64,000 nt of DNA from Gonatopus flavifemur (GCA_018340375.1 JAFFJZ010000016.1:2673372-2737371), one strand, 5' to 3'; numbered from the stretch's first letter, positions 33,631 to 46,815 are shown. Notes: generated by a model from the letters alone, not told the origin. Made by a program: numbers and translations.

Positions 33631-35219
33631 CCCTAGCAAGTTCGTGATACGTATCTCTTAGGTATATTTCAGATATCGATTAGGTTTCGTATCTTTGAGG
33701 TATCATAGCAGTATACTTGAAGTATTTATATTCAATTGCAACCTCGATAATACGTTTCATATGGTTGAAAATGATACCCCAAGGATACTAGAATGAAATG
33801 TAACGTATCAGTATATGATACGGAAATGTAACATTGCTCTCAACAGGGTGTCTGCTGTCTGGAAATTCTACCAGAATTGTTCAACCACAAATTCGCGTTG
33901 AATAGAGTGACCGGTCAGACGCATAGAATTTCCAGGTGCCCTGGTTAAAAGGTCCAATAGAAACCGATAAAAACCGATTCAAAATTATTCGGAATGAATA
34001 GGGTCAATCGGAGAGGCTCAACTACCGATTCAAGATGAATAGGAATTAATTGGAACGTGGTATATATAGGATTGAATCGAGGATTTACCGATAGAAAAAT
34101 ATTTGTTTTATTGGAATTAATATGACTTTCAGTGATCAATCGGTTTGAATGAGAGATATCTGATGGAGAGTTTGAAAATTTCTCCATTTCATGAGGAGAA
34201 TGGTTTTTATCGGAAATTTCCATGACCTACAGCTATTGGAACCGATCGTAAATGTTACGTAATGGGAAATTCAATCGGTTTTTATGAAGAATGTCCAATT
34301 CGATTAGAGTTCGTACAGATTTGATCGGTTTGTAGGTTTTAATCGGATTATTCCACTATCCGAATTCTTGGGGAATAATAGGACCATTCACGGATCTGAA
34401 AATTGAATAGGATTGAATGAGAAATATCCAATTCGGATTTAGAATTCCTTTCAGCGGATTAAATCATCGGTTTTTATCAGAAGTTTCGGTGATTTCGGTC
34501 TATCGGAACCAATGGGAAAATTGTACAAAATTCAAGACTTACTGGGTTTCTATCCAGAATATCCAATTCGATTTGAGTTTGTTTATTTTATTGGTCAATA
34601 GGTTTCAATTGGATTATTCGATCATCCCACACTAAAAAAAAGGTGGGTACAGACAACGGTGATATAGTTGATTCAACAGTAGAATACGATTGGATATATC
34701 CAACTGAATCTGACTGTTGCCTCAACTACATGCACTGTTGACTCAACTACATGCAGTTGAATCAACCATCATGGTGTCAAGTCAACGATTATACTGTCAA
34801 TCTGACAGTATATCTGTTGACTTGACTATAATATTCAGTTACCCTAACAACAAAATATAATTGATTTTCGATGAAATTTTTTTTTCAGTGCAATTTATGG
34901 GAAATAAAAGGAATATTTACGGGATTGAATATTCAATAGCATTGAATGAGAAATGTCCAATTCAATTTGAGACTTTATTCCACCGCATTAGGATTACACT
35001 CACAATAATTGCAAATTACAAAGTCTAAATTGTAATACAAAGGAGAAGTGTTTGGTATTTTTTGAGTAACAATGATACGGTATGAAGTTCTTTTCCAAGG
35101 GTATCCTTTTAGTATCGAAGATACTTTGAGCGTATCGTTCACGCATCATTCAAGTACCAAATTGAACATTTTGTGACGTAACATTCACGTATCATTGAGG
35201 TAACACGAACTTGCTAGGG
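33631..35219. mobile_element. CCC-type non-autonomous element, 1.6 kb
   Basis: CCCTAGCAAGTTCGTG is identical on both inverted ends, and AC flanks at 33629-33630 and 35220-35221. The subterminal regions share GATACGTATC/GTATCATTGAGG-like words. The interior (about 33950-34630 and 34900-34990) is a degenerate repeat of 'aatcggtttttatcgg' and 'gaatatccaattcg' type. No transposase. Confidence 0.75.
34630..34890. mobile_element. Short inverted-repeat element (261 bp) with CACT ends
   Basis: CACTAAAAAAAA and, inverted, CACTGAAAAAAA mark the ends. The dinucleotide CA flanks both (34628-34629 and 34891-34892). The interior has repeated GTTGACTCAACTACATG-like words. It could be a CACTA-type or a Tc1-type MITE with a mutated target. 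Confidence 0.45.
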
Positions 35220-35221
35220 AC

Positions 35222-35884
35222 GGGAATATTTTTGAACACGTTGTTATTGATGAATTGTAAATATTCTTCCCCGACTGTATACTATTAAGAATGTTTCTCT
35301 TATCATTCTGATGAGTTACAAATTTTTAAATAACAGCAATAACATATAGACTAGACTTGCAAATTATTCAAATTCAGTATCAGTAATAATTTTTCTGTAC
35401 CGTCAAACCGGTACCTACGCGATGCATTAGAAAAGATCAATTAAAGTGACGTGTTTATCCGATTCAATCATCCGTCGGTTGAATATAATAATCTATGAGC
35501 CTGTGTGAAAATTGGAGTTCGGTTGACAGATGTGAGGTTAAATTTATGTGATCAAAAAATGGATGAACTATTTTTGTGAAATGTGTGGTGGTTATTTCTT
35601 GAATAATGTTTATCAAAAAATCTGTTAGCAAGTGCAAAATGAATTAGTAAATCAGTCATAGCTGTTGTAACATGTCAAAAAATCGTAATTTGTCGATGCA
35701 GGGAAAATGAATTTTCTTCAAATACTTACATCAGTACTTCTAGGCAAAAACTCAGAGATCATATTAATTTTGTAATAAATATGAGTCATGAAGAACTCAT
35801 TTGATCAAAAATATGTCAAAAAAATGTTCAAAATGAATTGCAAAAAACTTGGATTATTCACTTGCAGCTCGACGGATGGTTTTA
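35222..35884. other. Interior of the 8.5-kb CCC-type element, no gene
   Basis: AT-rich sequence without repeats or coding that I can support. Confidence 0.5.
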
Positions 35885-36798
35885 CTTTTCAAATTGAAGA
35901 GTACTCTTCATGTTGAAATTTTCAAATTTGAGGAAAAAGCCTTATTTTCTGAGTTGAATTCGTTGTTAGGGTGATGATAAACTTGTGGGAAGAGTTTGAA
36001 AGTTAGGTGGAATCTACATTGATCAAGAAAGTCCAAATCGTGTGGCAAAAGTTAGAAAATCTGTCAACTTAGCTTACGGCACGTGGGTATTCTATCAGCT
36101 TTTCTTCACTAAACGAAATCTAGGCAGGAGAAATGTATCAAAATTTAGTAAAATCAAGTTGATACAGAGTAAGAGAGGACAGATATATCCATTGAATTTT
36201 ATTGGTTATTATAAAAATGTTGATAAATACGTGAAGGCTATGTATGACTCAATTTATCGTCTCTCAATATTTTTGGTCAATGATTTTGTATTGTGTGCAT
36301 TTTTGTATCTTTTCACTAGTAGGTTGAGGAAACATGTGTATTGAACCTGTTTCATAAATACAATAACATTCATTCGTAGGAACATGATACAACATTTTTG
36401 GAACAGAAATATTAAAAGACGACACATTGAATCTTCTATAGCCTTTCCTTATTTATCAACATTTTTATAATAACCAATAAAATTCAATCAATATATCTGT
36501 CCTCTCTTACTCTGTACCAACTAGATTTTACTAAATTCTGATACATTTCTCCTGCCTAGATTTCGTTTAGTGAAGAAAAGCAGATACCCACCCATGTGCC
36601 GTGAGCTGAATTGACAGATTTTCTAACTTTTGCCACACGATTTGGACTTTCCTGATCAATATAGATTCCACCTAACTTTCAAACTCTTCCTACAAGTTTA
36701 TCATTACCCTAACAACAAATTCAACTCAGAACATAAGGCTTTTTTCTCAAATTTGAAAATTTCAACTTCAAGGATACTCTTCAATTTGAAATTTTCCC
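35885..36798. repeat. Palindrome of ~0.9 kb
   Basis: About 35885-36330 matches about 36440-36798 in inverse orientation, including AAGTTAGGTGGAATCTA and CTGTCAACTTAGCT and their inverses. The centre is about 36331-36440. No clear target duplication was found. The 100-codon frame at 36042-36344 lies in one arm and resembles no family. Confidence 0.75.
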
Positions 36799-36852
36799 AT
36801 GTTTAGAATGACTTTTATACGAATATTGTGAATTTATAAGTTATTTTACATC

Positions 36853-39800
36853 ACCCCTGTGAACTTAGCTGGCGACTTTGAGGACAAATTTTTTTTTTCA
36901 TGCCAAAATGTAGTCCATCGTTTGTACCCCAATGTACCGTAACGATTTTTGTTTGTACCCTGAAGGAAAATAAGTTATAGGGGGTTGAAAAAAAAGTTTG
37001 CCGGCGACTTTTTCCGATTTTAATGATCTTGGGCTCATTGGGAAGAGGATGACGCGTAGATGTTTGTACCGATAAGGATTTTTGATTTTACCCCCAGGGA
37101 AAAAAGTTAGGGGCGATATTTCCGTTTTGAACAGAGATGGAATAATTTTGACTGCGGAATCCGATTCCGGGGCGGGCGCCATTCAAGAATCATAGGTCAT
37201 ATGCCCATTTTATCACGAAGGGGGAGAATTAGGGGGGGTAACTTGATTTCAAAGCCACGGGATGATTTTACTGAGTGATGTCGTCTGAACCCTAAATCCG
37301 GGAGAGCTGTGGAATTTTTGAACTGAGAAACTTGTAGTTCCAGAACTATCGGGAGCTATAAAATGACTGAGGAGATTCCGGCAAAAATTCTGCCGGGATG
37401 ACAATGATGCCCACATGTCAGAGTATGATTTCACCCAGTATCGTCGTTTGTACCCTAAACCCGGATGAGATACAGCATTTCCAAATTCATGATCCTGTAA
37501 TTTTTCAAATTTCGGGAGCTATAAAATGACTTAGGAGATTCCGGCAAAAATTCTGCCTGGATGACAATGATCCCCACATGCCAGAGTATGATTTCACCCA
37601 GTATCGTCGTTTGTACCCTAAACCCGGATGAGATACAGCATTTCCAAATTCATGATCCTGTAATTTTTCAAATTTCGGGAGCTATAAAATGACTTAGGAG
37701 ATTCCGGCAAAAATTCTGCGTGGATGACAATCATCCCCACATGCCAGAGTATGATTTCACCCAGTATCATCGTTTGTACCCTAAACCCGGATGAGATACA
37801 GCATTTCCAAATTCATAATCCTGTAATATTTCAAATTTCGGGAGCTATAAAATGACTGAGGAGATTCCGGCAAAAATTCTGCGTGGATGAAAATGATCCC
37901 CACATGCCAGAGTATGATTCCACCCAGTATCATCGTTTGTACCCTAAATCCGGATGAGGTAGAGCATTTTGAAACTCCTATGCCTGTAATTTTTCAACTT
38001 TCGGGAGCTATGAAATGACTGAGGAGACTCCGGCCGAAATTCTGCACGGATGACAATTTTCCTCACATGCCAGAGTATGATTTCCCAGAATATCATTGTC
38101 CCAAAATCCGGATGAGATAGAGCATTTGAAGACAAAAAAGTTGTAATTTTGTAACTTTCGGGAGCTATAAAATGACTGAAGAGATTCCGGCAAAAATTCT
38201 GCGTGGATGAAATTGATCCCCACATGCCAGAGTATGATTTCACCCAGTATCATCGTTTGTGCCCTAAATCCGCATGAGATAGAGCATTTGAAGACAAAAA
38301 AGTTGTAATTTCGTAACTTTCGGGAGCTATAAAATGACTTAGGAGATTCCGGCAAAAATTCTGCGTGGATAACAAGGATCCACACATGTCTGAAAGATTC
38401 CCATCGATGCAGGATTTCAGCCGGAATCCCCCAAGCCCTTCTATAGGTCCCGAAAGTTGGAAAATTACAGGGTTATGAGTTTTGAAATGCTCTACCTCAT
38501 CCGGATTTTGGGACAATGATATTCTGGGAAATCATACTCTGGCATGTGAGGAAAATTGTCATCCGTGCAGAATTTCGGCCGGAGTCTCCTCAGTCATTTC
38601 ATAGCTCCCGAAAGTTGAAAAATTACAGGCATAGGAGTTTCAAAATGCTCTACCTCATCCGGATTTAGGGTACAAACGATGATACTGGGTGGAATCATAC
38701 TCTGGCATGTGGGGATCATTTTCATCCACGCAGAATTTTTGCCGGAATCTCCTCAGTCATTTTATAGCTCCCGAAAGTTACAAAATTACAACTTTTTTGT
38801 CTCCAAATGCTCTATCTCATCCGGATTCAGAGTACAAACGATGATGCTGGGTGAAATCATACTATGGCATGTGGAGATCATTGTCATCCAGGCAGAATTT
38901 TTGCCGGAATCTCCTAAGTCATTTTATAGCTCCCGAAATTTGAAATATTACAGGATTATGAATTTGGAAATGCTGTATCTCATCCGGGTCTAGGGGACAA
39001 ACGATGATACTGGGTGAAATCATACTCTGGCATGTGGGGATCATTTTCATCCACGCAGAATTTTTGCCGGAATTTCCTCAGTCATTTTATAGCCCCCGAA
39101 AGTTGAAAAATTACAGGATTATGAGTTTCAAAATGCTCTACCTCATCCGGATTTAAGTACGAACGATGATACCGGGTGGAATCATACTCTGGCATGTGGG
39201 GATCATTGTCATCCAGGCGGAATTTTTGCCGGAATCTCCTAAGTCATTTTATAGCTCCCGAAAGTTACGAAATTACAACTTTTTTGTCTCCAAATGCTCT
39301 ATCTCATCCGGATTTAGGGTACAAACGATGATGCTGGGTGAAATCATACTCTGGCATGTGGGGATGATTGTCATCCAGGCAGAATTTTTGCCGGAATCTC
39401 CTCAGTCATTTTATAGCTCCCGAAATTTGAAATATTACAGGATTATGAATTTGGAAATGCTGTATCTCATCCGAGTCTAGGGTACAAACGATGATACTGG
39501 ATGAAATCATACTCTGGCATGTGGGGATGATTGTCATCCAGGCAGAATTTTTGCCGGAATCTCCTAAGTCATTTTATACCTCCCGAAAGTTGAAAAATGA
39601 CAGGATTAGGAGTTTCAGAATGCTCCATCTCATCCGGATTTAGGGTACAAACGATGATACTGGGTGAAATCATACTCTGACATGTGGGCATCATTGTCAT
39701 CCCGGCAGAATTTTTGCCGGAATCTCCTCAGTCATTTTATAGCTCCCGATAGTCCTGGAACTACAAGTTTCTCAGTTCAAAAATTCCACAGCTCTCCCGG

Positions 39801-40821
39801 ATTTAGGGTTCAGACGACATCACTCAGTAAAATCATCCCGTGGCATGTAGGGAACCTACTGATCCATGTGAAATTCCTTCCTGAATCTCGCACACCTACA
39901 GCCATCACACTTCCTTTCGGCATCCACGTTCGAGACAGTGTTAGCAACCCTTTGTCCATCAATATTCCAGCATTCCGTTATCCTCCTCACATATCACCTC
40001 TCATTCCCGGGGATATGTTCATTCACCCTATTGAACCGACTGCGTTGGAACCGAAAGATCTTATGTGATTCGAATGATGACCTCACCGTAATCAGTTCTC
40101 GTAGTTGGAATACTCCTATCGCATTCCCAATTGAAGCGATCTCCCATCTCTTCAAACTGAAAACTGTTCGTAAGACAATCTCCCACTTCTCCATTCCCAT
40201 CCTCCGTGATGCAATGGCCACATGACCCGTAATCGTCGTATGGCGCTCTCCTTGAAATCAGGTTTTGCGTAAGGGTACTCCCATCAAGCTTCGGAACAAA
40301 TCACCCCATCTCCCCACCCAATTCCCCTTCTCGTTGATGGAACGTGGGTACATGAATTGTGATTGTTGAATGGCGCCTCCTCCGAAGTCAGATTGCGCTC
40401 TCGGGATGCCTCTGTTATGCTTTGAAATCAAGTTACCCCCCCTAATTCTCCCCCTTCGTGATAAAATGGGCATATGACCTATGATTCTTGAATGGCGCCC
40501 GCCCCGGAATCGGATTCCGCAGTCAAAATTATTCCATCTCTGTTCAAAACGGAAATATCGCCCCTAACTTTTTTCCCTGGGGGTAAAATCAAAAATCCTT
40601 ATCGGTGCAAACATCTACGCGTCATCCTCTTTCCAATGAGCCCAAGATCATTAAAATCGGAAAAAGTCGCCGGCAAACTTTTTTTTCAACCCCCTATAAC
40701 TTATTTTCCTTCAGGGTACAAACAAAAATCGTTACGGTACATTGGGGTACAAACAATGGCCTACATTTTGGCATGAAAAAAAAAATTTTTCCTCAAAGTC
40801 GCCGACTAAGTTCACAGGGGT
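36853..40821. mobile_element. Mutator-like foldback element, 4.0 kb
   Basis: The ends ACCCCTGTGAACTTAG are exact inverses. Flanks are TTTTACATC (36844-36852) and TCTTACATC (40822-40830), a 9-bp duplication with one mismatch, the length typical of Mutator (MULE) elements. Non-repeated arm sequence (36853-37255 against 40421-40821) leads into opposed ~164-bp tandem arrays. The left arm lacks a 576-bp segment present at 39845-40420. No transposase. Confidence 0.75.
37256..39844. repeat. Opposed ~164-bp tandem arrays at the centre of the foldback
   Basis: About seven units on the left (core AGATTCCGGCAAAAATTCTG near 37375, 37540, 37700, 37860, 38025, 38180 and 38345) face about eight inverted units on the right (up to about 39710). 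The turn is near 38390-38510. Long open frames across the array simply follow the repeat because the unit is close to a multiple of three. Confidence 0.88.
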
Positions 40822-41393
40822 TCTTACATCTCAGGCTAGATAATTTACAAAATTATTTTGTACAGAGCGGTTATTTAAAATGATCTGGGAATATTCTCAT
40901 CTCAAGAATTGATTCTAAAACGAAGAATATCTTATGGAGTCACTAAAAATTAGAGGGGGTTAGTCTTATAATAAGAGGATTGGTTTAGAGGAAGAGTGAA
41001 GAATAAATTCCTCTCAATCCTAGAATATCGTTTTTTTGGTGCATGGTTATATCGAAAGTAAAAAATATAACACATCTGTTCGTATGTTGCTGAAGTTTGA
41101 ATTGTTTCTTGGAACGAATGAATAATCCGAAAACATGTGAAGAAGTCAATTCGAGAACATGAATAATAATTTCTTCAAAATTTTGCCGTATTAAACCACA
41201 CATAATGAACAACGTTGAAGGAATTTTAAATCAACGTTGGCAAATCAGCATTGAATATCGGCGTTACAACAACATTGTACTGGGTGTTACTTCAACCACG
41301 TTACAACGTTGGCAACCAACCCTGGTAAGCAGTGTTGTACCAGTACTGTTCCGATTGTTATGGTTGGTTGGAAGTCGGCATTTCCTGCATGGG

Positions 41394-42059
41394 ATGAACA
41401 GTGTTTCTGAAAAGAGATTGCTCTCTAAATTTGGTTGGGCTTTCTAGTTGATGCAAGTTCATGGTTGGCCAATTCTCTTACAAAGAGGCATCATGTGGAA
41501 ACACTGAACACGAACCCCAGTCGTGTCTCCGCAGTTGGGAGTCGTTTTTCTACCCTGTTGTTTACTGCGGAGACACGACTGGTACATTTCGTATACAAAT
41601 TATACATTCATTATATATATATTTTATATATGAGAGGTAAAGAGTAACGTACCCATCACTGTTTATACCCCACGGATACAAATCTTTGAAATTCTTTCAT
41701 AAATTTGCTCTAGCACTCGACGTCATTTCGAGGTGCACTTCTTGGAAAATGTTTCTTCCAAGTGCTTTTCAGTTTTGATTTTAGAAGATTTTGAATTGAT
41801 TGGTCTATATTCCGCGGAAAAAAATTTTTTCAAATTCTCCAGGCAACTATCGTGCGTCGCAAATTGGTCGCACGATATGAGAGTGCCTGGGGTAAGTGTA
41901 ATTATTTTCGGAAACTATGAAATTCAACAATTAACCTCCAAATATCAATACCGTGAACATGAATTATACATTCATGATATCTTGTCATTCCGGAATACTC
42001 ATAAAAATAAGTGAAATAGGGATTTGTTATTTTAGGAATAATTTCACGTCTGTCTAATA
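41394..42059. other. Unassigned, with a 66-bp hairpin and a repeat relic
   Basis: At 41517-41582 CCAGTCGTGTCTCCGCAGT and its inverse form a short hairpin, possibly a minimal MITE. Around 41660-41830 a single copy related to the ~140-bp repeat family of 3345-7844 is present (TTTTGAATTGATTGGTCTAT). Confidence 0.5.
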
Positions 42060-45000
42060 ATGAGATCTACAAGAGAATCGAAGGAAGAAGAAAAAGCACA
42101 ACAGTCTCTGGATAGGAGTAAACCGAAGAGCATTCGAAATAGGTCATGTGTGAGGAAAAAAAATATTGTATTGAAAGCAAAGGAAATTCGTAAGAAATCG
42201 AAGACAAATAGACTTTGTTACTCTCAAAATGATACGAACAACGTTCACAAAGCTTTCAATACCGGAATATGTATAAGAAAAGCTGCTGCTGCCCGCGGTG
42301 TACCTGCTGCAACGTCAGGTCGGAAGAAAAATCTCGAACCTGATGCTGCAAAGTAAAAAACTGGATCAGAAACAGTATTGTCGCCAAGTGAAGAAACAGA
42401 AATAGTCAATTGGATAGTGTATCGAGCTGAACATGGATTACCTGTAACGAAAACAGTATTGTTGGATTCGGTGCAAGAATTCGTGATAAAAATGGATAAA
42501 GAAAACTTCTTTTATGAATGATCGGCGAAGTTGTCATTGGTATCAAGGATTTCGGAAACGTCATCCTGAATTATCAATCAGGAAACCGCAACATTTGAGT
42601 TTAACCAGAGCAGCAGTTAGTCGAGAAGAATTGCAGGAGTGGTTTAATGAACAAGAAAATTATTTGAAGAGGAAAAGTTTATTGAAAATTTCTCATACTA
42701 GGATCTTGAATTGTGATGAAACAAGCGTTGTTTCATGTCCAGAATCAGAGAGAGTACTGACTTACAAGGGATTGCGTTCGGTGTATAAAGTAGTTGATGC
42801 TGGCAAAGAGGTTCTAACTGTGTTATTTATGTATTTTGTCGATTGGACTCAAGCTCCGCCCATGTGATTGTATGGATATGAAGGAGAAATCCTCCAAAAA
42901 AATATTGAACATACTTTTGAGGGTGGGAGTATTGGTCGCTCTGACAATGGTCGGATGACATCCGAGTCATTCTTTGAATACATTATGAATGTTTTTTATC
43001 CGTGGCTCCTCAAAGAAGAAATTGAATTCCCAGTTATAATCGATATGGATAATCATTATTCTCATATCACTCTGCCTCTTGTATCATTCTGTCGGAGCAA
43101 ACAGGTCGAGTTGATTGGATTTGTACCTAATTCTACACATATAATGCAACCATTGGATATTAAATTTTTCCATCCATTCAAAGGAACATGGAAGGAATCA
43201 ATTGCCAAGTGGAAATATTAGAAGGATATTTTGCATATGAAAAAGAAGATTCCCCTGTTGTTTCGCAATTCGCATTAAATAATATGAAAAGCGAACGTAA
43301 TTCTGCCATCAGCGATTTTAAAGCAAGCGGACTTTATCCTTTCAACCCTGAAGCAGTGGACTGTGATGTTTTGAAGAAAAGTAGAGACATAAAATCTGTA
43401 GGAAGTAATGAGGAGACCAGTCTTAATCAATTGACTGAGAGCAAAAATTGCTTTTGGTCAGAATTTGAGAATGAAATCCCTGCTCTGTTACTTGAGGAAT
43501 TCAAAAATGCCTCTTCAACAGGCTCGTGGGATGGTGTGATTCAACATAAAAGTTTATTCGAATTTTGGCTCCAGCTGAATGAGAAGACAACCGGTATTTG
43601 TATTTTAATTTGATCAGTGAATCAGTAGATTCAATCATGTATATATACAAATTTTAATTTCAAGGTGACCTACGTAATTGAAAATTTTACACTTTACATG
43701 GATGAAATTTTCAATTCTCCACCTATTGAAATAACTATAGGTGTAACCCGTCAATATTTGCATTTCCATTCTGAATCATCTTATTTATACCTCACACTTC
43801 AACATGGAACTTGAAATTGAATTGTAATCTTTTTTAATCGTCTGTGTGTCCTTTTGTCTGTGTTGATGATGGTGATGATTAAATTCTTCTCACTTCAACA
43901 GTTTTTACCTATTATTCATTTAGAACCTCTCATATTGACTGCACCCGAAATAGATGATTTAGAAATAGTGCGTAGTAATCCTCAAAGCTATCCTATTCCA
44001 AAAGTGATTGTTCAGGATCAGTCTTCCTCTTCATTTGGACTCAATACCTCACTCCGAACCCCTGAAAAGTTTACAACAAGATCACAATCCCATGAAATTC
44101 AATCATTGGCTGCAAATGAGATTCCTTCATCTTCGGTTCACTCCACTTCATTCCTAAATTGTGATTTACCCAACATTTACTCTGACTTGAATGATGAGCC
44201 ACTCAACACTGAGAAAAATCTGCATTGTAGAAATCATGTTTCAATATAGTAATGTATTTGACAGTGAAAAATACATTATTTTGGTTATTATTACCATGAG
44301 TTAGGTGATAAATACCATCTTATTGGTGAATCAAACCGAATGTACGGTGAAATTCAACACTGAAAAGGTACTTTTTACTTTTGAAAGGCTGGCTTCAGTT
44401 TTCACTATTTGACGGGTGAAAAATATACGAAATAGAGGTTATTTTCACATTTCATTTTTCTCGGTGAATATGATGAACAATGAATCAGTATTCACATTCA
44501 TCTGTACATCTGAAAATGCTGTCCATGTTAGTCCGAATGATCGAGAGTTTCACTCAAATAATTATCAAGATTCAATAATCGGCCCCGATATTTTGATTGA
44601 GGAAAGTGTAACAGGTCTGTTGAAAATATTTCAATTAATTTTGATTTGAAGCATCAAATTAATATAACAATATATGTTTTCACTTATAACTCTCAGACGA
44701 ATATAAAGAGATGCCAAATCATCAAAGGACATATGCAGCTTTGGAAAATATCAGTACTCCCCAAACTTACAAGAAAAATGAATAATACAGTTGCATGTTT
44801 CAATGACGCGCCACTATTGATAAACTTGGGTCAAATGGAACCAGTGAACATTCCAATTCAAAGGACTATTGACACAGCTACGACGAAATGTGTCGACGAA
44901 ATATCGGCTGATAACCAGGGTAGAATCATCCAAATCACGAATGACAAGTCACTCGGAGAACTGAAAGAATCTTCAATTCATTATGTTGATGAAACATCGC

Positions 45001-45638
45001 TGGGAAAAGAAAATGTTCCTAAGATGACGAAACAAGGTGAAAAACTATCATTCACATATGTGCGAAAAAACCAATAGAAACCGATAGGCGAAATCCCAAT
45101 GGAATCAATAATATCCTATCGGTTTCTATGCGGTTATTGTCACAGGACCTGAGGGTTTCTATGAGATTCTGAGAAGAATCCGATGTTCCATGGGTTTCTA
45201 TCAGCATGATTGACGAAACCTGATAAACACTGACAGGAATGAAATATCTTATCGGGTTCTATGCGATTATTGTCACAGCACCTATGGGAATCCATGGAAA
45301 TCTATCGGACTTTTCGGACAGGGTTTATTTGGAACAAATAAATAAATTTACATATCGTTTCCTAGATTCTACATCGGAGGAAAAACATTTCCGTGAAGCA
45401 TTTACTTTCCCCGTTGAGTATTTGCCAGAAAATAAGAGAAAGAACGTTGAATCTTCAAAAAAAACCGAGACTATCAGCTACAGGCTCTGATGAATGGTAT
45501 CAACATCATAAAGAAAAAGATGAAAAACAAAGGATTAAAGAAGAAAAAATGCATGAGAAAAAAATTTTACTAGAACAGAAAAAACAATTGATGGAACAAG
45601 TTAAAGAGCTTCAGAAGGAAATCGAACAAACTATGTAA
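42060..45638 (+). pseudogene. Degraded pogo/Tigger-like (DDE_1) transposase
   Basis: The N-terminal frame (42060-42353) is Lys/Arg-rich and ends in a psq-type helix-turn-helix (NNVHKAFNTGICIRKAAAA). An in-frame TAA (42354-42356) is followed by EEIVNWI-like and WYQGFRKRHPELS sequence of the CENP-B/pogo DNA-binding region. The catalytic domain follows, with aspartates in ILNCDETSV, IDMDNHYSH and QPLDIKFF. Then come DFKASGLYPFNPEAVD and, at 45340-45638, the C-terminal block 'DEWYQHHKEKDEKQ' with a Lys/Glu-rich coiled coil. Breaks: the TAA above, a shift near 42510, a TGA at 42865-42867, a shift near 43200 and one near 45450. The part from 43620 to 45340 is poorly conserved and may include an intron (acceptor-like CTTCTCACTTCAACAG ending near 43902). 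I did not find TIRs. Confidence 0.8.
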
Positions 45639-46815
45639 TCTTATTTCTTATCGAATTCAGTTGATTGTATTTTTACAATAAACATTCTGATACGCAACTG
45701 GTTTATTGATTAATAATTCAATTCATTTCCCATCCCATGAATAGGTACCCGTTGGAAGAGACAACTCGGCCATGATACTTTTTGGCGTCTCATAAATGAG
45801 GTCAATGAGGCCTTTCGTCTTTATCCATATACTTAATTATTTTCGACACCCAAAAATTGAAAAAAAAATTGTTGAAGTCAAATCCAATGTTATTCTTCCG
45901 AAAAAAATAGGGAAAACAGTATTTCGAATTTCATTTTGACGTTTACATGATTCAGAATCTGAGCTTACCTGAAAACTGTCTGACAATACGGTCTTTTACC
46001 TTACAGGCGCTAACAGGTTAAAACGTGCAGCCAGTAAACCTCAAGTATAGAGGGAGTGCCAAATTTCTCTCAGTGCATAGTGGGAGAACAATTGTCTCTG
46101 CAGTTGGAATTGAACCTGAATCATCTCATTTATCCATCTGTCGACTTGCCACTGAGCTATGGACCAAATGGTTGAGAAGTGTTTATGAGAGATTCGTGAA
46201 TCAATTCTCATTACATTACTATAATGACCTAATCCAAAAAGTGAATATTACTGGGAAGATCATGTACGTTTGATAGTTGCAGACAACTTGCCTTATCCCT
46301 CCGAAACTGTGCTTCTTTGGAGGTTTTCAGATTCCTGAACACTTCTCATCAACAAAGCTAGCGGTTTTTAACATGCGAGGACAATTTTTCGCATTCTTCA
46401 AATCCTCTTACACGATTTTCCCAATTATATTCATTTATTAAATTTATTTATTATGCGTTTATTTGTATGAGAGCTGAAGATTTGTCCAAAGGAGTTACAG
46501 CTTCACTTAGGATGTAAACAAACTTGAATACTATAGTAAAGTAAAGAGCTAAAACTAGGTTACACACAATTCGAAGAAGCGAAATAATTTTGTCATGCGT
46601 TTTTTATCTACATTATTCAGGAATTCTAACAACAGTTCCTTATGAGATTTTTTTAGAGTATTATTTGAGAATAAGTAACGTCTGTGCAAACCGTTAAATG
46701 GGCATTCCACCAGCATATGATAGAATCTATTATCCACGTATTGGTAGCATCGTTCGTAGGAGGTGTCATCGGGGAATATGTATTTTTCTGAGTCTAGAAT
46801 TATTCTAGGAATATG
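45639..46815. other. Unassigned, with one tRNA-like sequence
   Basis: No coding or transposon ends recognised apart from the tRNA-like segment at 46099-46165. The small frames at 46025-46273 and 46555-46737 are unsupported. Confidence 0.5.
46099..46165 (-). repeat. tRNA-like sequence, the best-formed of the set
   Basis: On the minus strand GGTCCATAGCTCAGTGGC gives a good A-box and CAGGTTCAATTCC a good B-box at tRNA distance. A pseudo-tRNA or the tRNA-related head of a SINE. The T-arm does not pair well enough for a functional tRNA. Confidence 0.55.

Larger units (their letters stand above)
32915..41393. mobile_element. CCC-type element, 8.5 kb with nested insertions
   Basis: CCCATGCAG opens the left end and the right end is its inverse. 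AT flanks both (32913-32914 and 41394-41395). Both subterminal regions (32915-33085 and 41205-41393) share words such as CCAGTACTGG and AACGTTGGCAA in opposite order. Inside lie another CCC-type element (33631-35219), a palindrome (35885-36798) and a Mutator-like foldback (36853-40821). Removing the two TSD-defined insertions leaves about 2.9 kb. No transposase. Confidence 0.6.

Noticed and set aside
38679..39480. Two 104-codon near-identical frames
   Set aside because: Translations of the 164-bp array in the Mutator-like foldback; near-identity comes from the DNA repeat.
46099..46165. Functional tRNA gene
   Set aside because: Good A- and B-boxes, but the T-arm and acceptor stem do not pair properly. 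Called tRNA-like only.
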